Origin: Alphaproteobacteria bacterium
GTDB taxonomy: Bacteria > Pseudomonadota > Alphaproteobacteria > Reyranellales > Reyranellaceae
NCBI GenBank assembly: GCA_010032545.1
Contig: RGPT01000010.1
Coordinates: forward strand, 1 to 36,735
DNA length: 36,735 nt
Direction of reading: 5' to 3'
Made by a program: the position numbers and the translations under genes. Position 1 is the stretch's first letter; each line of letters starts with the position of its first letter. Positions 26,204 through 34,316 of this stretch are shown piece by piece. The notes beneath the pieces are model-generated. The model was not told the origin of the DNA and searched no databases. It saw nothing but the letters and a program-made list of their open reading frames with translations.

Positions 26204-26776
26204 TCAACGGCCGAGATCCAGCTTCCCACCCAGCTGCAGGAGCTGCACCGCCTGCAGTGACAGGATGCTGAGCGCATCGCGAATCTCGCCCGCCGCGACC
26301 ATCCGGAAGGCTTCGGCAAGCGGCACGCGCCGAATGGCGAGCTCCTCGGTCGACTCGGGCTCGGCCTCGCCCTGAGCGAGATCCCAGGCAAGGAAGGCAA
26401 TCGCGCGTTCGTCCGAGCACGAGTTCGAGAGATCCGCCTCCAGCAGCTTTTGCCACCGGGCGGCGCGCAGGCCGGTTTCCTCGCGCAGTTCGCGGGCCGC
26501 CGACTCGAGCGGATCGACGCCCGGTGCGCCGCCGCCCTCCGGGATTTCCCAGCTGTAGGTCTCGAGTGGAAAGCGATACTGACCGACGAGGAAGGTGTGC
26601 ATTTCCGCGTCGACCGGCACGATGCCGATCGCGAGGTTCTTGTAGTGGATCTTGCCATAAATTCCGGGCTCGCCGGCCGGTGTGGTCACGTCGTGATGGG
26701 TGACCCTGATCCAGCGGTTATCGTAGACATCGCGCTGGGCGAGGACGCCCCAGGGGCCCTTCTTCTCGATCGGCAT
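26204..26776 (-). CDS. Nudix hydrolase, ADP-ribose pyrophosphatase-like
   Basis: This 190-residue protein resembles ADP-ribose/NDP-sugar diphosphatases: YGKIHYKNLAIGIVPVD, FLVGQYRFPLETYSWEIPEG, the Nudix box spanning residues 82-103 with RELREETGL, and ELAIRRVPLAEAFRMVAAGE at the C-terminus. In the box the first conserved Glu is Val87, while the catalytic R-E-L-x-E-E core is intact. ADP-ribose pyrophosphatases of this shape usually have an aromatic-flanked substrate cleft; the true nucleotide cannot be settled here. It is convergent with ndh and downstream of the LLM gene. Confidence 0.85.
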   Translation of the reverse strand: MPIEKKGPWGVLAQRDVYDNRWIRVTHHDVTTPAGEPGIYGKIHYKNLAIGIVPVDAEMHTFLVGQYRFPLETYSWEIPEGGGAPGVDPLESAARELREETGLRAARWQKLLEADLSNSCSDERAIAFLAWDLAQGEAEPESTEELAIRRVPLAEAFRMVAAGEIRDALSILSLQAVQLLQLGGKLDLGR

Positions 26777-26789
26777 GCGCGAGCGTTAG

Positions 26790-26825
26790 CAAAGGGCCGC
26801 GCAGCGGGCAAACCAGCGGCCTTTG
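26790..26825 (-). terminator. Probable terminator downstream of the LLM oxidoreductase gene
   Basis: CAAAGGGCCGC (26790-26800) and GCGGCCTTTG (26816-26825) make a ten-pair stem with one bulged G and a 15-base loop. On the minus strand it follows the LLM stop by 35 bases and precedes the Nudix gene, so it probably separates the two transcripts. Confidence 0.45.
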
Positions 26826-26860
26826 GCGGGATGTCCCGGGCGCCGCCGGTGCGGCACCTG

Positions 26861-27769
26861 TTATCCAAACGCCGCAAACACCTCCTCGATCGCCTTCATC
26901 TGGTTACCGGCCGCCGAGGACGGCACCAGGATCGGCGTGTGCACACCCGCTGCGCGCCAGGCAGCCACGCCCTCTCGCACTTTTGCCGCCGGACCGAACA
27001 GCGTGTTCTCGGCCAGCCACTTGTCGGTGAGATACTTCGGCACGTCGTCGCGGCGGCCTTCCGCGATGGCCTTCTCGATGGCGTCCATTTCCTCGACGTA
27101 GCCGGCCTCCTTCCAGTAGTTCCGGTAGTTCGGCAGGAACGCGTAGTTGGTGAGCGTGCGCCGGTTCACGGCCTTGGCGGCTTCGACGTCGTCGCTGATG
27201 CAGGTCGGGATCATGTTGCCGATGAAGAAGTCGGGGCTGTTCCGCTTCGCCGCAGGGAGGGCGGCAAGAGACTCGGACATGTGCGACAGCGAGGCATTGG
27301 CGAAGACCACGCCCTCGGCCAGTTCGCCCGACAGCGCCACCATGCGCTTGCGGAGCGCCGCGACGATGATCGGCGGCAGGGGGCCGAAGGCGCTCTCGGC
27401 ACGGAACTTCTCGATGAAGGCGCGCGTGTCGGCCAGCGGCTTGCCCGGCGTCACGCCCATGCGCACATGCGACGGCCCGTGCGCGATGCCGATGCCGAGG
27501 CGGAAGCGTCCGCCCGAGACCTCGTGCATCACGGCCGCACTCTGCGCGAAATCGACGATGGTGCGCTGGTAGATCGGCGCGATGGCGGTGCCGAAGGTGA
27601 GCGTGGCGGTGTTCCAGGCGAGCGCCTCGCACATCGACATGTTGCCCATCGGGCTCGGCACGTAGATCCCGGCGAAGCCGCGCCGCTCGGCGTCCTGACA
27701 CAGTTCGATGGTGCGGCGACGACGCCCGGGCATGGCGATCAGGCAGAGCGCGGGAAGCTGTTCGGACAT
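26861..27769 (-). CDS. LLM-class (luciferase-like) flavin-dependent oxidoreductase
   Basis: This is a 302-residue TIM-barrel protein of the bacterial luciferase-like superfamily: ELCQDAERRGFAGIYVPSPM, ATLTFGTAIAPIYQRTIVDF, MHEVSGGRFRLGIGIAHGPS, PPIIVAALRKRMVALSGELA and a C-terminal AAKVREGVAAWRAAGVHTPI. Superfamily members use FMN or coenzyme F420 and oxidise or reduce varied small molecules; the cofactor cannot be told here. AAGGAA precedes the ATG. It follows the selenoprotein gene on the same strand after 79 bases, so a shared pathway is possible but unproven. Confidence 0.85.
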   Translation of the reverse strand: MSEQLPALCLIAMPGRRRRTIELCQDAERRGFAGIYVPSPMGNMSMCEALAWNTATLTFGTAIAPIYQRTIVDFAQSAAVMHEVSGGRFRLGIGIAHGPSHVRMGVTPGKPLADTRAFIEKFRAESAFGPLPPIIVAALRKRMVALSGELAEGVVFANASLSHMSESLAALPAAKRNSPDFFIGNMIPTCISDDVEAAKAVNRRTLTNYAFLPNYRNYWKEAGYVEEMDAIEKAIAEGRRDDVPKYLTDKWLAENTLFGPAAKVREGVAAWRAAGVHTPILVPSSAAGNQMKAIEEVFAAFG

Positions 27770-27848
27770 CGGGGCGGTTCCTTCGGCTGACAGTCGTTGT
27801 GACCGATTGTCTACGGAATGGCGCCCCGTGGCACTGGGGGAAGACGCC

Positions 27849-29015
27849 CTATCCCAACCGGTGCCGCTCCGTCGCCGGAATCATGGTCAGGTTGCCCAGG
27901 ATTTTGTGCTGCGCGTCGGCGCTGGCGGCGAGTTTCGGCTGCAGGGCGATCAAAGAACGGGCGAGGATCGTCTCGTCCCACAGCCACGCCTTGCGGGTGC
28001 GCGACGAGCCGGGGTCAGGAAAGGCCGAGGCCGCTTCGAGGTAGTAGGCTTTGAGATCGTCGATCGCCTGCTTGAGCGGCTGCGCGGGCGGCAGCGAGTC
28101 CTGCAGCGCCGCGGCCACCAGCTTTCCGGCCGCCGGCATGTCGAGCCCGGACACGCCCACCGTGGTGCGGCCCTGCGCGGCGATGGCGCGGTCGTACCAC
28201 GCGGCGAGCCGGTCGATCTCGGCGGCGAGCGTGTCGCCGGCACCTGGCGCCAGGTTGATGGGGCAGGCCCAGCCGGTGAAGTCGGCTTCCTCGGCGACGT
28301 GCTCGGGATAGTCGGCGATCAGCGGCCCGTCGGTGCGCTCGAACAAGTCGAGAGCCCCCTGCATCACCCGGCGCTGGAAGGCCGCGTCGTCGGGGATGCC
28401 GAACGGACGGCCAAGCTCGAACGTCACCCACAGCGCGCGCGGCGGACGGACGGTTTCAGTGTGTTCGCGCACCAGGCTGATGCCGACGGTGGGGATGCCC
28501 TCGCGCTCCAGAAAGTGCCCCAGCGCGCCCACGGCGCGCGTGCAGGCGGGTCAAACCGGGACGAGAAGTGCCGCGTCGACTTTGTCGCTCTTCAGAAGCC
28601 CGGCGAGGTGTTTGGCATGCGGGGCCGCCGCCTCGGGCGGGAAGGCGCCCATGAAGGCGTAGTGGACCGAAGCCATCGAACCCACGACGCCGTCGGCCGC
28701 AAGTTCGCGCAGGCGATCGATCGGGAAGGCGACGTTCAGGTCCTGCTGAAAACCCGTGCGGTCGAAGTTCACCGAAATGTGGCTCATCACCAGATCGCCC
28801 GCCGGCGTTTCCGCCGGGATGACGCGATAGCTGCCGTCGCCCGGCTGGAAGGGCCGGTCGCCGCGCCTGTGCAGGCCGGCCGTCGAGATCAGCGCCACGC
28901 GGCGCTGGCCCAGCGGCTTGCCGGCCAGCAGCGGCGTGTCGTCGTAGGTCGGGCACTCGATGCGGGCGAGGTGCTTCGCCTCGACCTCGGGCATGTCGCT
29001 CAGACGCTTGACCAT
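27849..29015 (-). CDS. Selenoprotein: GrdB/PrdB-type (glycine/sarcosine/betaine/D-proline reductase B family), in-frame UGA
   Basis: Two open segments (29015-28554 and 28550-27849) join in the same frame across a single TGA at 28553-28551. Read through, the junction is LLVPV-U-PACTRAVGALGHF, the motif of PrdB/GrdB selenoproteins, with Sec155 and Cys158 forming a U-x2-C redox pair. Before it stand GDGSYRVIPAETPAGDLVMS, HISVNFDRTGFQQDLNVAFP and DGVVGSMASVHYAFMGAFP, all typical of the GrdB family; after it come REGIPTVGISLVREHTE and FELGRPFGIPDD. Total length is 388 residues. A SECIS-like hairpin begins right after the UGA. GGAG lies 10 bases before the ATG. LysR precedes it by 15 bases. The prdA/grd partner genes of clostridial systems are absent here, so it probably has another reductive role. 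Confidence 0.88.
28523..28539 (-). promoter_or_regulatory. Bacterial SECIS-like hairpin downstream of the UGA codon
   Basis: On the minus strand GCGCGCC (28539-28533), loop GTG and GGCGCGC (28529-28523) make a perfect 7-bp stem. The loop begins 18 bases after the UGA and its first base is G; known bacterial SECIS elements have a G in the first two loop positions, 16-37 bases from the UGA. Extra outer pairing (TGC with GCA) extends the stem. Confidence 0.65.
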
Positions 29016-29030
29016 GAAGATGTACTCCAG

Positions 29031-29918
29031 TTACGAGCCGACGTTGCCCCAGGGAAAGGCCAGAACCTCCCGCACGAACGCGCCGACTGCCGGCACATGC
29101 GGCCGTCCACGAACGGTGACGACCTGGATGGTGCGCGTGATCTCGGGGTCGATCAACGGGCGCACCCGCAGGCCCGGCATGGTGACCGCATATTCGGGAA
29201 TAAAGGTGAAGCCGAAGCCGGCCAGCACCATGCTCTGCACCCAGTCGTCACGGTCGCTGCGAAAGACGATGACTGTCTTGGCACCCTGCTCGCGGAACAG
29301 CTTGCGGGCGTGGTCGAAGAACTCGCATTGCAGGCGATTGACGTAGTGCTGACCGTCGAGATCCTTGGCACACACCACGTTCTGCTTGTCGAAGGCATGG
29401 CCAGGCCCGACTCCGATCACGAAGCGCTCGTCGTAAAGACGGCGGACATGAAAGCGCTCGTCGATCTCCTCGGGCTGGCCATAGACCGCGACGTCGAGTT
29501 CACCCTGGGCCAGGCGCTCCTGAAGCTGCTGGTTCGAGCCGTCCGACATCACCAGCCGCACCTTGGGATGGCGCTCGCGGAAAGCCTGCAGGAACGGCAC
29601 GAAGCGGCGCGGGCCGATGGTGCACATCATGCCGAGCTTGAGCTCGACGTCGTCCATTGCAGAAAAGCTCTTCGCGCGTTCCTTGGCGGCGTCGGTCTCG
29701 ATCAAAACCTGCGACAGATGCGGGCGCATCATCTCGCCGAGGCCGGTCAGGTGGGTGTTGTTGCGCTCGCGGCGGAACAGCGGCCCGCCCAGCTCGTCTT
29801 CCAGGCCCTTGATGGCGCGGGTCAGCGACGGCTGTGAGACGTGGCACGTCTCGGCGGCACGCGTGAAGTTCAGAGTTTCACAAACCGCGAGAAAGTAGCG
29901 GATTTGATGCATTTCCAA
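29031..29918 (-). CDS. LysR-type transcriptional regulator
   Basis: This 295-residue regulator has the N-terminal helix-turn-helix of LysR proteins (MHQIRYFLAVCETLNFTRAA, then HVSQPSLTRAIKGLEDELGG and PLFRRERN) and a periplasmic-binding-like effector domain (VELKLGMMCTIGPRRFVPFL, GELDVAVYGQPEE, FGFTFIPEYAV). TTG 29918 is preferred as start: GGGGGAG lies 8 bases upstream and the second residues read EMHQIRYF as in relatives; ATG 29912 is the alternative. It precedes the selenoprotein gene by 15 bases on the same strand and diverges from the peroxiredoxin-like gene, so it may control both. The effector is unknown. Confidence 0.88.
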   Translation of the reverse strand: MEMHQIRYFLAVCETLNFTRAAETCHVSQPSLTRAIKGLEDELGGPLFRRERNNTHLTGLGEMMRPHLSQVLIETDAAKERAKSFSAMDDVELKLGMMCTIGPRRFVPFLQAFRERHPKVRLVMSDGSNQQLQERLAQGELDVAVYGQPEEIDERFHVRRLYDERFVIGVGPGHAFDKQNVVCAKDLDGQHYVNRLQCEFFDHARKLFREQGAKTVIVFRSDRDDWVQSMVLAGFGFTFIPEYAVTMPGLRVRPLIDPEITRTIQVVTVRGRPHVPAVGAFVREVLAFPWGNVGS

Positions 29919-29961
29919 GACAGTAACTCCCCCGACACCAGCGATTATGCCCCGGATCGCC

Positions 29962-29996
29962 ATAGCCCATGGCTATCGACCTTCAGACCCGAAGGT
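29962..29996. promoter_or_regulatory. Two dyads, likely LysR operators, in the lysR-peroxiredoxin gap
   Basis: ATAGCC-CAT-GGCTAT (29962-29976) is a perfect dyad that includes a T-N11-A LysR core. Immediately to the right, ACCTTC-N6-GAAGGT (29979-29996) is a second perfect dyad. LysR regulators usually bind a recognition and an activation site side by side in the divergent region, which fits this arrangement. Confidence 0.5.
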
Positions 29997-30035
29997 ATTT
30001 CCAGGCAGCGGCGGCGCCACGCACATTGACGTTAC

Positions 30036-30707
30036 ATGTTGCTCAAACAGACGCTTCTGGAACTCGGCCGCCATCATAGGGCAGCGCTTTCCGTGCGAGA
30101 CCGGGCGGATTTCGAGGACGAGCTCAACCGGTTGCGCATGATGCGCCTGGCCGAGGAGGGATTGGGGCTCGGCGACCTTCTTCCCGATTTTGCGCTTGAG
30201 GACGTCGCCGGCCGCTTCTGGACATCGGGCGAGCTGCTCGACCGTGGGCCGCTGGTGTTGGCGCTGTTCCGTGGCGACTGGTGCCCCTACTGCGACCTCA
30301 CTATGGCGGCCCTCGAGAAAGCACGGCCGGCGATAGAGGCCCTGGGTGCGACGGCGGTCGGAATCCTGCCGGACGGCCGCGAGCACATCGCCCGCACGGC
30401 CGCGCGGCGCGGCATCGGCTATCTGCTGCTCAGCGACCCGGCCAACGCCTACTCCCGTACCTGTGGCCTCGCCTACGACCTGTCGCCGGACCACATTCGT
30501 CTTCATCGCGAGCGCGGACGCGACCTGCCAACTCGGCACGGCGATTCGACCTGGCGCCTGCCGGTGCCCGCCGTGTTCGTGGTCGAGCCGAACGCGCGCG
30601 TGGCTTTCGCCTTTGCCGACGTCGATCCGGAGCGCTGGCCTGATCCAGAGGCGCTGCTCGCGTCGCTGCAGGAATTGTATGACCTCCCTGCGTCCTCGAA
30701 CCGTTAG
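30036..30707 (+). CDS. Peroxiredoxin-like (AhpC/TSA-fold) protein with CPYC motif
   Basis: This 223-residue redoxin has an N-terminal helical segment (FEDELNRLRMMRLAEEGL), then the thioredoxin-fold domain GLGDLLPDFALEDVAGRFWT, LVLALFRGDWCPYCDLTMAA (Cys83 and Cys86), GATAVGILPD and the cis-Pro region LPVPAVFVVEPNARVAFAFA. The C-x2-C at the first helix resembles the Prx-like group in which some members carry Sec in place of a Cys; here both are Cys. It may reduce peroxides or disulfides. It diverges from lysR across 117 bases and may share its control with the selenoprotein gene. No clear ribosome site is visible. Confidence 0.85.
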   Translation: MLLKQTLLELGRHHRAALSVRDRADFEDELNRLRMMRLAEEGLGLGDLLPDFALEDVAGRFWTSGELLDRGPLVLALFRGDWCPYCDLTMAALEKARPAIEALGATAVGILPDGREHIARTAARRGIGYLLLSDPANAYSRTCGLAYDLSPDHIRLHRERGRDLPTRHGDSTWRLPVPAVFVVEPNARVAFAFADVDPERWPDPEALLASLQELYDLPASSNR

Positions 30708-30729
30708 GCAGTCGGCATTTCAGCGCAAG

Positions 30730-30894
30730 ATGTGCCGCGTGCACGGTGTCCCCGACCCCAGCAAGGCGCTGAAGAACCAGCCCTACAAGTGCTTCATCGA
30801 AGTGGCCGCTGTGGCATCGTTCTTGAGTATCGACCATGGCGCGTCCGTCGCCGGCGCGGCGCTGCCCATGGACGGCGGCTGGACCGCCCACTGA
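30730..30894 (+). pseudogene. C-terminal remnant of a 3-hydroxybutyrate dehydrogenase-like SDR
   Basis: A 54-codon open frame ends GASVAGAALPMDGGWTAH, the C-terminus of short-chain dehydrogenases of the BdhA group (family form GASITGAALPVDGGWTA). Before it, KNQPYKCFIEV corresponds to the family QPTKRFVEV, and the following EVAAVASFL lacks a few residues compared with EVAALAAFL. The Rossmann fold and the Ser-Tyr-Lys catalytic residues are gone; the space upstream is taken by the peroxiredoxin-like gene. A patatin gene follows after 10 bases. BdhA next to patatin is a common alphaproteobacterial pair, so I read this as the tail of a deleted bdhA. Confidence 0.62.
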
Positions 30895-30904
30895 GGAGAT
30901 TGTC

Positions 30905-31918
30905 ATGCAGGTCAAACGCATCAACCTCGCCCTGCAGGGCGGCGGCGCTCACGGCGCCTATACCTGGGGCGTGCTCGACCGGCTGCTGGAGGACGAGCGT
31001 CTCGAGGTCGAGGCGATTTCGGGCACCTCGGCCGGCGCCATGAATGCCGCAGTCTTCGCCGACGGCATGGGCCGCGGCGGCCGCGACGAGGCCAGACGCG
31101 CTCTCGATGCGTTCTGGGCCAACATCAGCCAGGCTTCCCAGGTCGGACCGCTGCAGCCCTCGCCGTTCGACCAGTTCGCCAGCGGCTGGAACCTCGACCA
31201 TTCGGCGGCTTTCGTCGCCTTCGACATGCTGACCCGAATGCTGTCGCCCTACCAGCTCAACCCGATGAACCTCAACCCCCTGCGCGGTGCGCTCGAGAAG
31301 TCGGTCGACTTCAAGCGCCTCGAGACATGCCGGGCGGTGAAACTCTTCATCAGCGCAACCAACGTGAAGACCGGCAAGATCCGGGTCTTCACCTCGGGCG
31401 AGATCACGCCCGACGTACTGCTGGCATCGGCCTGCCTGCCGTTCCTGTTCCAGGCCGTGACGATCGACGGCGAGCCCTACTGGGACGGTGGCTACATGGG
31501 CAATCCGGCGATCTTCCCCCTTATCTACGGCGCCGACACGGCCGATGTCGTAATCGTTCAGATCAACCCGCTCGGTTGCGACCGCGTACCGACGACGGCG
31601 ACCGAGATCATGAACCGGGTCAACGAGATCAGCTTCAATTCGTCGCTGATGCGCGAGATGCGGGCGATCTCCTTCGTCACCGACCTCATCGACGCCGGCA
31701 AGCTCGACACCAAGACCTACAAGCGCATCAACGTGCACTGGATCGAGGCCGAGCAGCAGATGAAGGGGTTGGGCGTGTCGAGCAAGATGAATGCCCGCAT
31801 GGACTTCCTTCTGCACTTGAAGGCGATCGGGCGCGAGGTCGCCGACGCCTGGATCGCCGCCCACTTCGACGCGATCGGCCATCGCTCCACCATCGACATC
31901 AAGGAGAAGTTCCTCTGA
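30905..31918 (+). CDS. Patatin-like phospholipase
   Basis: This is a 337-residue acyl hydrolase with a Ser-Asp dyad. Seen: the oxyanion loop LALQGGGAHGAYTWG (residues 8-22), the nucleophile elbow GTSAG (Ser42), and DGGYMGNPAIFPLIY with catalytic Asp194. The middle part (SPYQLNPMNLNPLRGALEKS) is typical of the bacterial group whose gene sits beside 3-hydroxybutyrate dehydrogenase. Such proteins cleave phospholipid or other acyl esters; a link to polyhydroxybutyrate granules has been suggested for relatives. GAGGAG precedes the ATG. No signal peptide is visible, so it is likely cytosolic or membrane-associated. Confidence 0.92.
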   Translation: MQVKRINLALQGGGAHGAYTWGVLDRLLEDERLEVEAISGTSAGAMNAAVFADGMGRGGRDEARRALDAFWANISQASQVGPLQPSPFDQFASGWNLDHSAAFVAFDMLTRMLSPYQLNPMNLNPLRGALEKSVDFKRLETCRAVKLFISATNVKTGKIRVFTSGEITPDVLLASACLPFLFQAVTIDGEPYWDGGYMGNPAIFPLIYGADTADVVIVQINPLGCDRVPTTATEIMNRVNEISFNSSLMREMRAISFVTDLIDAGKLDTKTYKRINVHWIEAEQQMKGLGVSSKMNARMDFLLHLKAIGREVADAWIAAHFDAIGHRSTIDIKEKFL

Positions 31919-31996
31919 GCCCGCCCGGAAGAGTTGAACGGCCGCGCCTAGGCCGCGCCGGCGGACTTCGATAGAGTTCCCGGGCAATGACCGTCG

Positions 31997-33424
31997 ATGT
32001 CACCGTTCCCCCCCGGATCTGTCCGCGCCGCAAGCCGCCGCAGTCCGGCTTTCGGCCTGTCGTGGCGCATTCTGGCACTCGTCGTGACCGCGGTGATGAC
32101 GGCCGAGGTGCTCATCTTCCTGCCGTCGATCGCCCGCTTCCGCGAAGTCTATCTCGAACAGCTGATCGAGAGCGGCACCCTGGCCGCTCTCGCCCTCGAC
32201 GCCACGCCTGACAACATGGTGACCGAGGAGGTCAAACGCAGCCTTCTCAACCATGCCCGGGTCGATGCAGTCGTGCTGGTCGAGCCGAACAAGCCCAAAC
32301 GCGCGCTGATGAACATCGAGCCCCGCGCCGACATGCCGAGCTTCAACCTGATGAGCCGCGGCGCGCTTGGACTGATCTGGGATGCCTTGTCTTCGATGAC
32401 CGAGGACGGATCGCGCTACATCCGGGTCGGCGGCAGCTCGATGCGCCTGCCGTCGGCGATGGTCTGGATCGTCGTCGACGAACTGCCGATGCGTATCGCC
32501 ATGTATGGCTACGCCGGCCGCATCCTGGCGCTGTCCATCATCATCGCGCTGTTCACCGCGGTGCTGCTTTATCTCGGCCTGCGCTGGGTCGTCATCCGGC
32601 CGCTCCAGGGCCTGTCGTCGGACATGACAGCATTCCGTCGGGCGCCCGAGGAAACTGGCACTACCCGGGCGCCGACCCGGCGCAACGACGAGATCGGCGT
32701 GGTCGACCGTGAATTCCAGAACCTGCAGCGCGAACTGCGTGCTTCGCTCCGCCAGAAATCGCGCCTCGCCGAAGTCGGAGCGGCGACCAACAAGATCAAC
32801 CACGACCTGCGCAACATGCTGTCGACAGCCCGGCTACTCTCGGACCGGATGGCCCGCAGCGGCGACGAACGCACCCGGGTCCTGGCGCCGACCATCCTCA
32901 ATACCATCGACCGGGCGGCGCGGCTGGCCAGCGATGCCATCGAGTACGTGCGCGATCAGCCCGCCCCACGCCTGGCAACGATCGATCTTGCCGACCTGGT
33001 CGACGAAGCCGGGATCGCCTTGCAGGAGCAGGGCGAGGACAGCGCGCCCAACGTCGTCCGCTCGTGGCACAACGAGATCGGTGAAGGCAGGTCGGCGCGC
33101 GCCGATCGCGACGTGCTGTACCGCGTCTTCGTGAACCTTGGCCGCAACGCCTTCGAAGCCGGCGCCACCAACGTCACCGTCCGCTCGCGGGTTGGCGCGG
33201 GATATCTCCTGATCGACGTGGCCGACGACGGCCCCGGCGTGCCGCAGGCGGTGGCAGCGCAGCTCTTCCGGCCCTTCACCACCGGTGGGCGTGCCGGCGG
33301 CACCGGGCTGGGCCTGGTCATCGCCCGCGACCTGATCCGCGCGCACGGCGGCGACATCGCGCTCACGGAAACCGGCACCGGCGGCACCACTTTCCGCTTC
33401 ACCCTGCCGCTTGGCGACGCCTGA
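31997..33424 (+). CDS. Sensor histidine kinase, membrane-bound, orphan
   Basis: This 475-residue kinase has two membrane helices (about residues 25-45 and 174-198) around a periplasmic sensor part, a HAMP linker (RPLQGLSSDMTAFRR), and a dimerisation domain with H-box NKINHDLRNML (phospho-acceptor His269). The catalytic domain shows an N-box NLGRNAFEAGA, G1 DVADDGPGVP, an F-box LFRPFTTG and G2 GGTGLGLVIARDL. All ATP-binding motifs are intact. No response regulator gene is near, so its partner is elsewhere. The signal is unknown. The H-box with D-L-R after the His fits the group that uses NHDLRN rather than SHELRT. Confidence 0.9.
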   Translation: MSPFPPGSVRAASRRSPAFGLSWRILALVVTAVMTAEVLIFLPSIARFREVYLEQLIESGTLAALALDATPDNMVTEEVKRSLLNHARVDAVVLVEPNKPKRALMNIEPRADMPSFNLMSRGALGLIWDALSSMTEDGSRYIRVGGSSMRLPSAMVWIVVDELPMRIAMYGYAGRILALSIIIALFTAVLLYLGLRWVVIRPLQGLSSDMTAFRRAPEETGTTRAPTRRNDEIGVVDREFQNLQRELRASLRQKSRLAEVGAATNKINHDLRNMLSTARLLSDRMARSGDERTRVLAPTILNTIDRAARLASDAIEYVRDQPAPRLATIDLADLVDEAGIALQEQGEDSAPNVVRSWHNEIGEGRSARADRDVLYRVFVNLGRNAFEAGATNVTVRSRVGAGYLLIDVADDGPGVPQAVAAQLFRPFTTGGRAGGTGLGLVIARDLIRAHGGDIALTETGTGGTTFRFTLPLGDA

Positions 33425-33445
33425 CTATATCGTCGGCCGCGGCGA

Positions 33446-34198
33446 TCAGTGTTCGGCCTTGAGCCGTGCGACGAACTCGCGAATGCGTCGTGCGTTAACT
33501 CCGAGATCGGACTCGCCGACACGGCTCTTGGAACGGATGTCCACCCTGCTGCCCGCGCCGTCGGGCCGGATACGCACGACGATGTCGTCGCGAAAGCCGA
33601 ACCAGTCACTGGTCTGGACGGCTTCCAGTCGTCCTTCCGCCGGCGCGCGTGCGACGACGTCCCACTCCAGTGCCGTGGCGACACGGTCAACCCGCTTGAA
33701 CGCCTCGGCCGGTGGAACGGCCAGGACAACAGGCACGATGTCGGGATAGGCAGCGCGCTGGAGCACGGCAGTGGCGACACCGGGATAGCCAGGTGGATTG
33801 GGTGCACCCCGTCGCAGCTGCAACAATGCGACCATGGCCGGCGGATCGGCGATGTCCGTCGAAATGTCGTTGATCATCGGCAGCCGCTGGGACCAGAGGA
33901 ACCAGCTCACCGGCACCCAGGCCCCGGCAATGCCGATGACGACGGCGAGGAACGCCGCCACGAATCCGCGCCGCCGGTCGCCCGGGCGCGTCGGCAGGAT
34001 GGTCGCCAACCCCAGAGCCACGGCGGCAACGGCTGTATAGAAGCCGTAGCGGAAAACGGCGATGGCCCACTCGATATCCAGCCCGACATAGCGATGCAGC
34101 GGACCGGCGGCGGCTACGGTCAGCGCTGCCGCGCACGCGGCGACGAAGGCCAAGCGTGCAAGACGATGGCTGATCTGGTTGGTCGGTCGAACGAACAT
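33446..34198 (-). CDS. DUF1499 membrane protein
   Basis: This 250-residue protein has three membrane helices (about residues 14-36, 42-62 and 79-101) followed by the soluble DUF1499 domain. That domain runs from AYPDIVPVVLAVPPAEAFKR through DWFGFRDDIVVRIRPDGAGS to VDIRSKSRVGESDLGVNARR and IREFVARL. The highly conserved RSKSRVGxSDxGxNAxRI stretch makes the family call secure; its function is not known. ATG 34198 is chosen because GGAG lies just upstream and the first residues precede the first helix; an upstream ATG at 34300 would run through the promoter region. It converges on the kinase gene. Confidence 0.87.
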   Translation of the reverse strand: MFVRPTNQISHRLARLAFVAACAAALTVAAAGPLHRYVGLDIEWAIAVFRYGFYTAVAAVALGLATILPTRPGDRRRGFVAAFLAVVIGIAGAWVPVSWFLWSQRLPMINDISTDIADPPAMVALLQLRRGAPNPPGYPGVATAVLQRAAYPDIVPVVLAVPPAEAFKRVDRVATALEWDVVARAPAEGRLEAVQTSDWFGFRDDIVVRIRPDGAGSRVDIRSKSRVGESDLGVNARRIREFVARLKAEH

Positions 34199-34316
34199 GC
34201 CGTCTCCGCTGTAATCGTATCGTAACCGCGAAACCAATCCCGTGCATCCACCCTGCGGGTCAGTGCTCTGGCGAGCGGCGCTCGACAACTCCCGTTGCAT
34301 TCTCTATGCGGCGCCC

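Noticed and set aside
28533-28553. The TGA between the two selenoprotein segments as a nonsense mutation or gene boundary
   Set aside because: Homology is continuous with Sec at exactly this position in the family, no frame change occurs, a Cys follows at +3 and a SECIS-like hairpin lies at the right distance.
27708-29837. A 709-codon open frame antisense to the LLM, selenoprotein and LysR genes
   Set aside because: It crosses three well-supported genes, is Arg/His/Ala-rich and has no recognisable domain.
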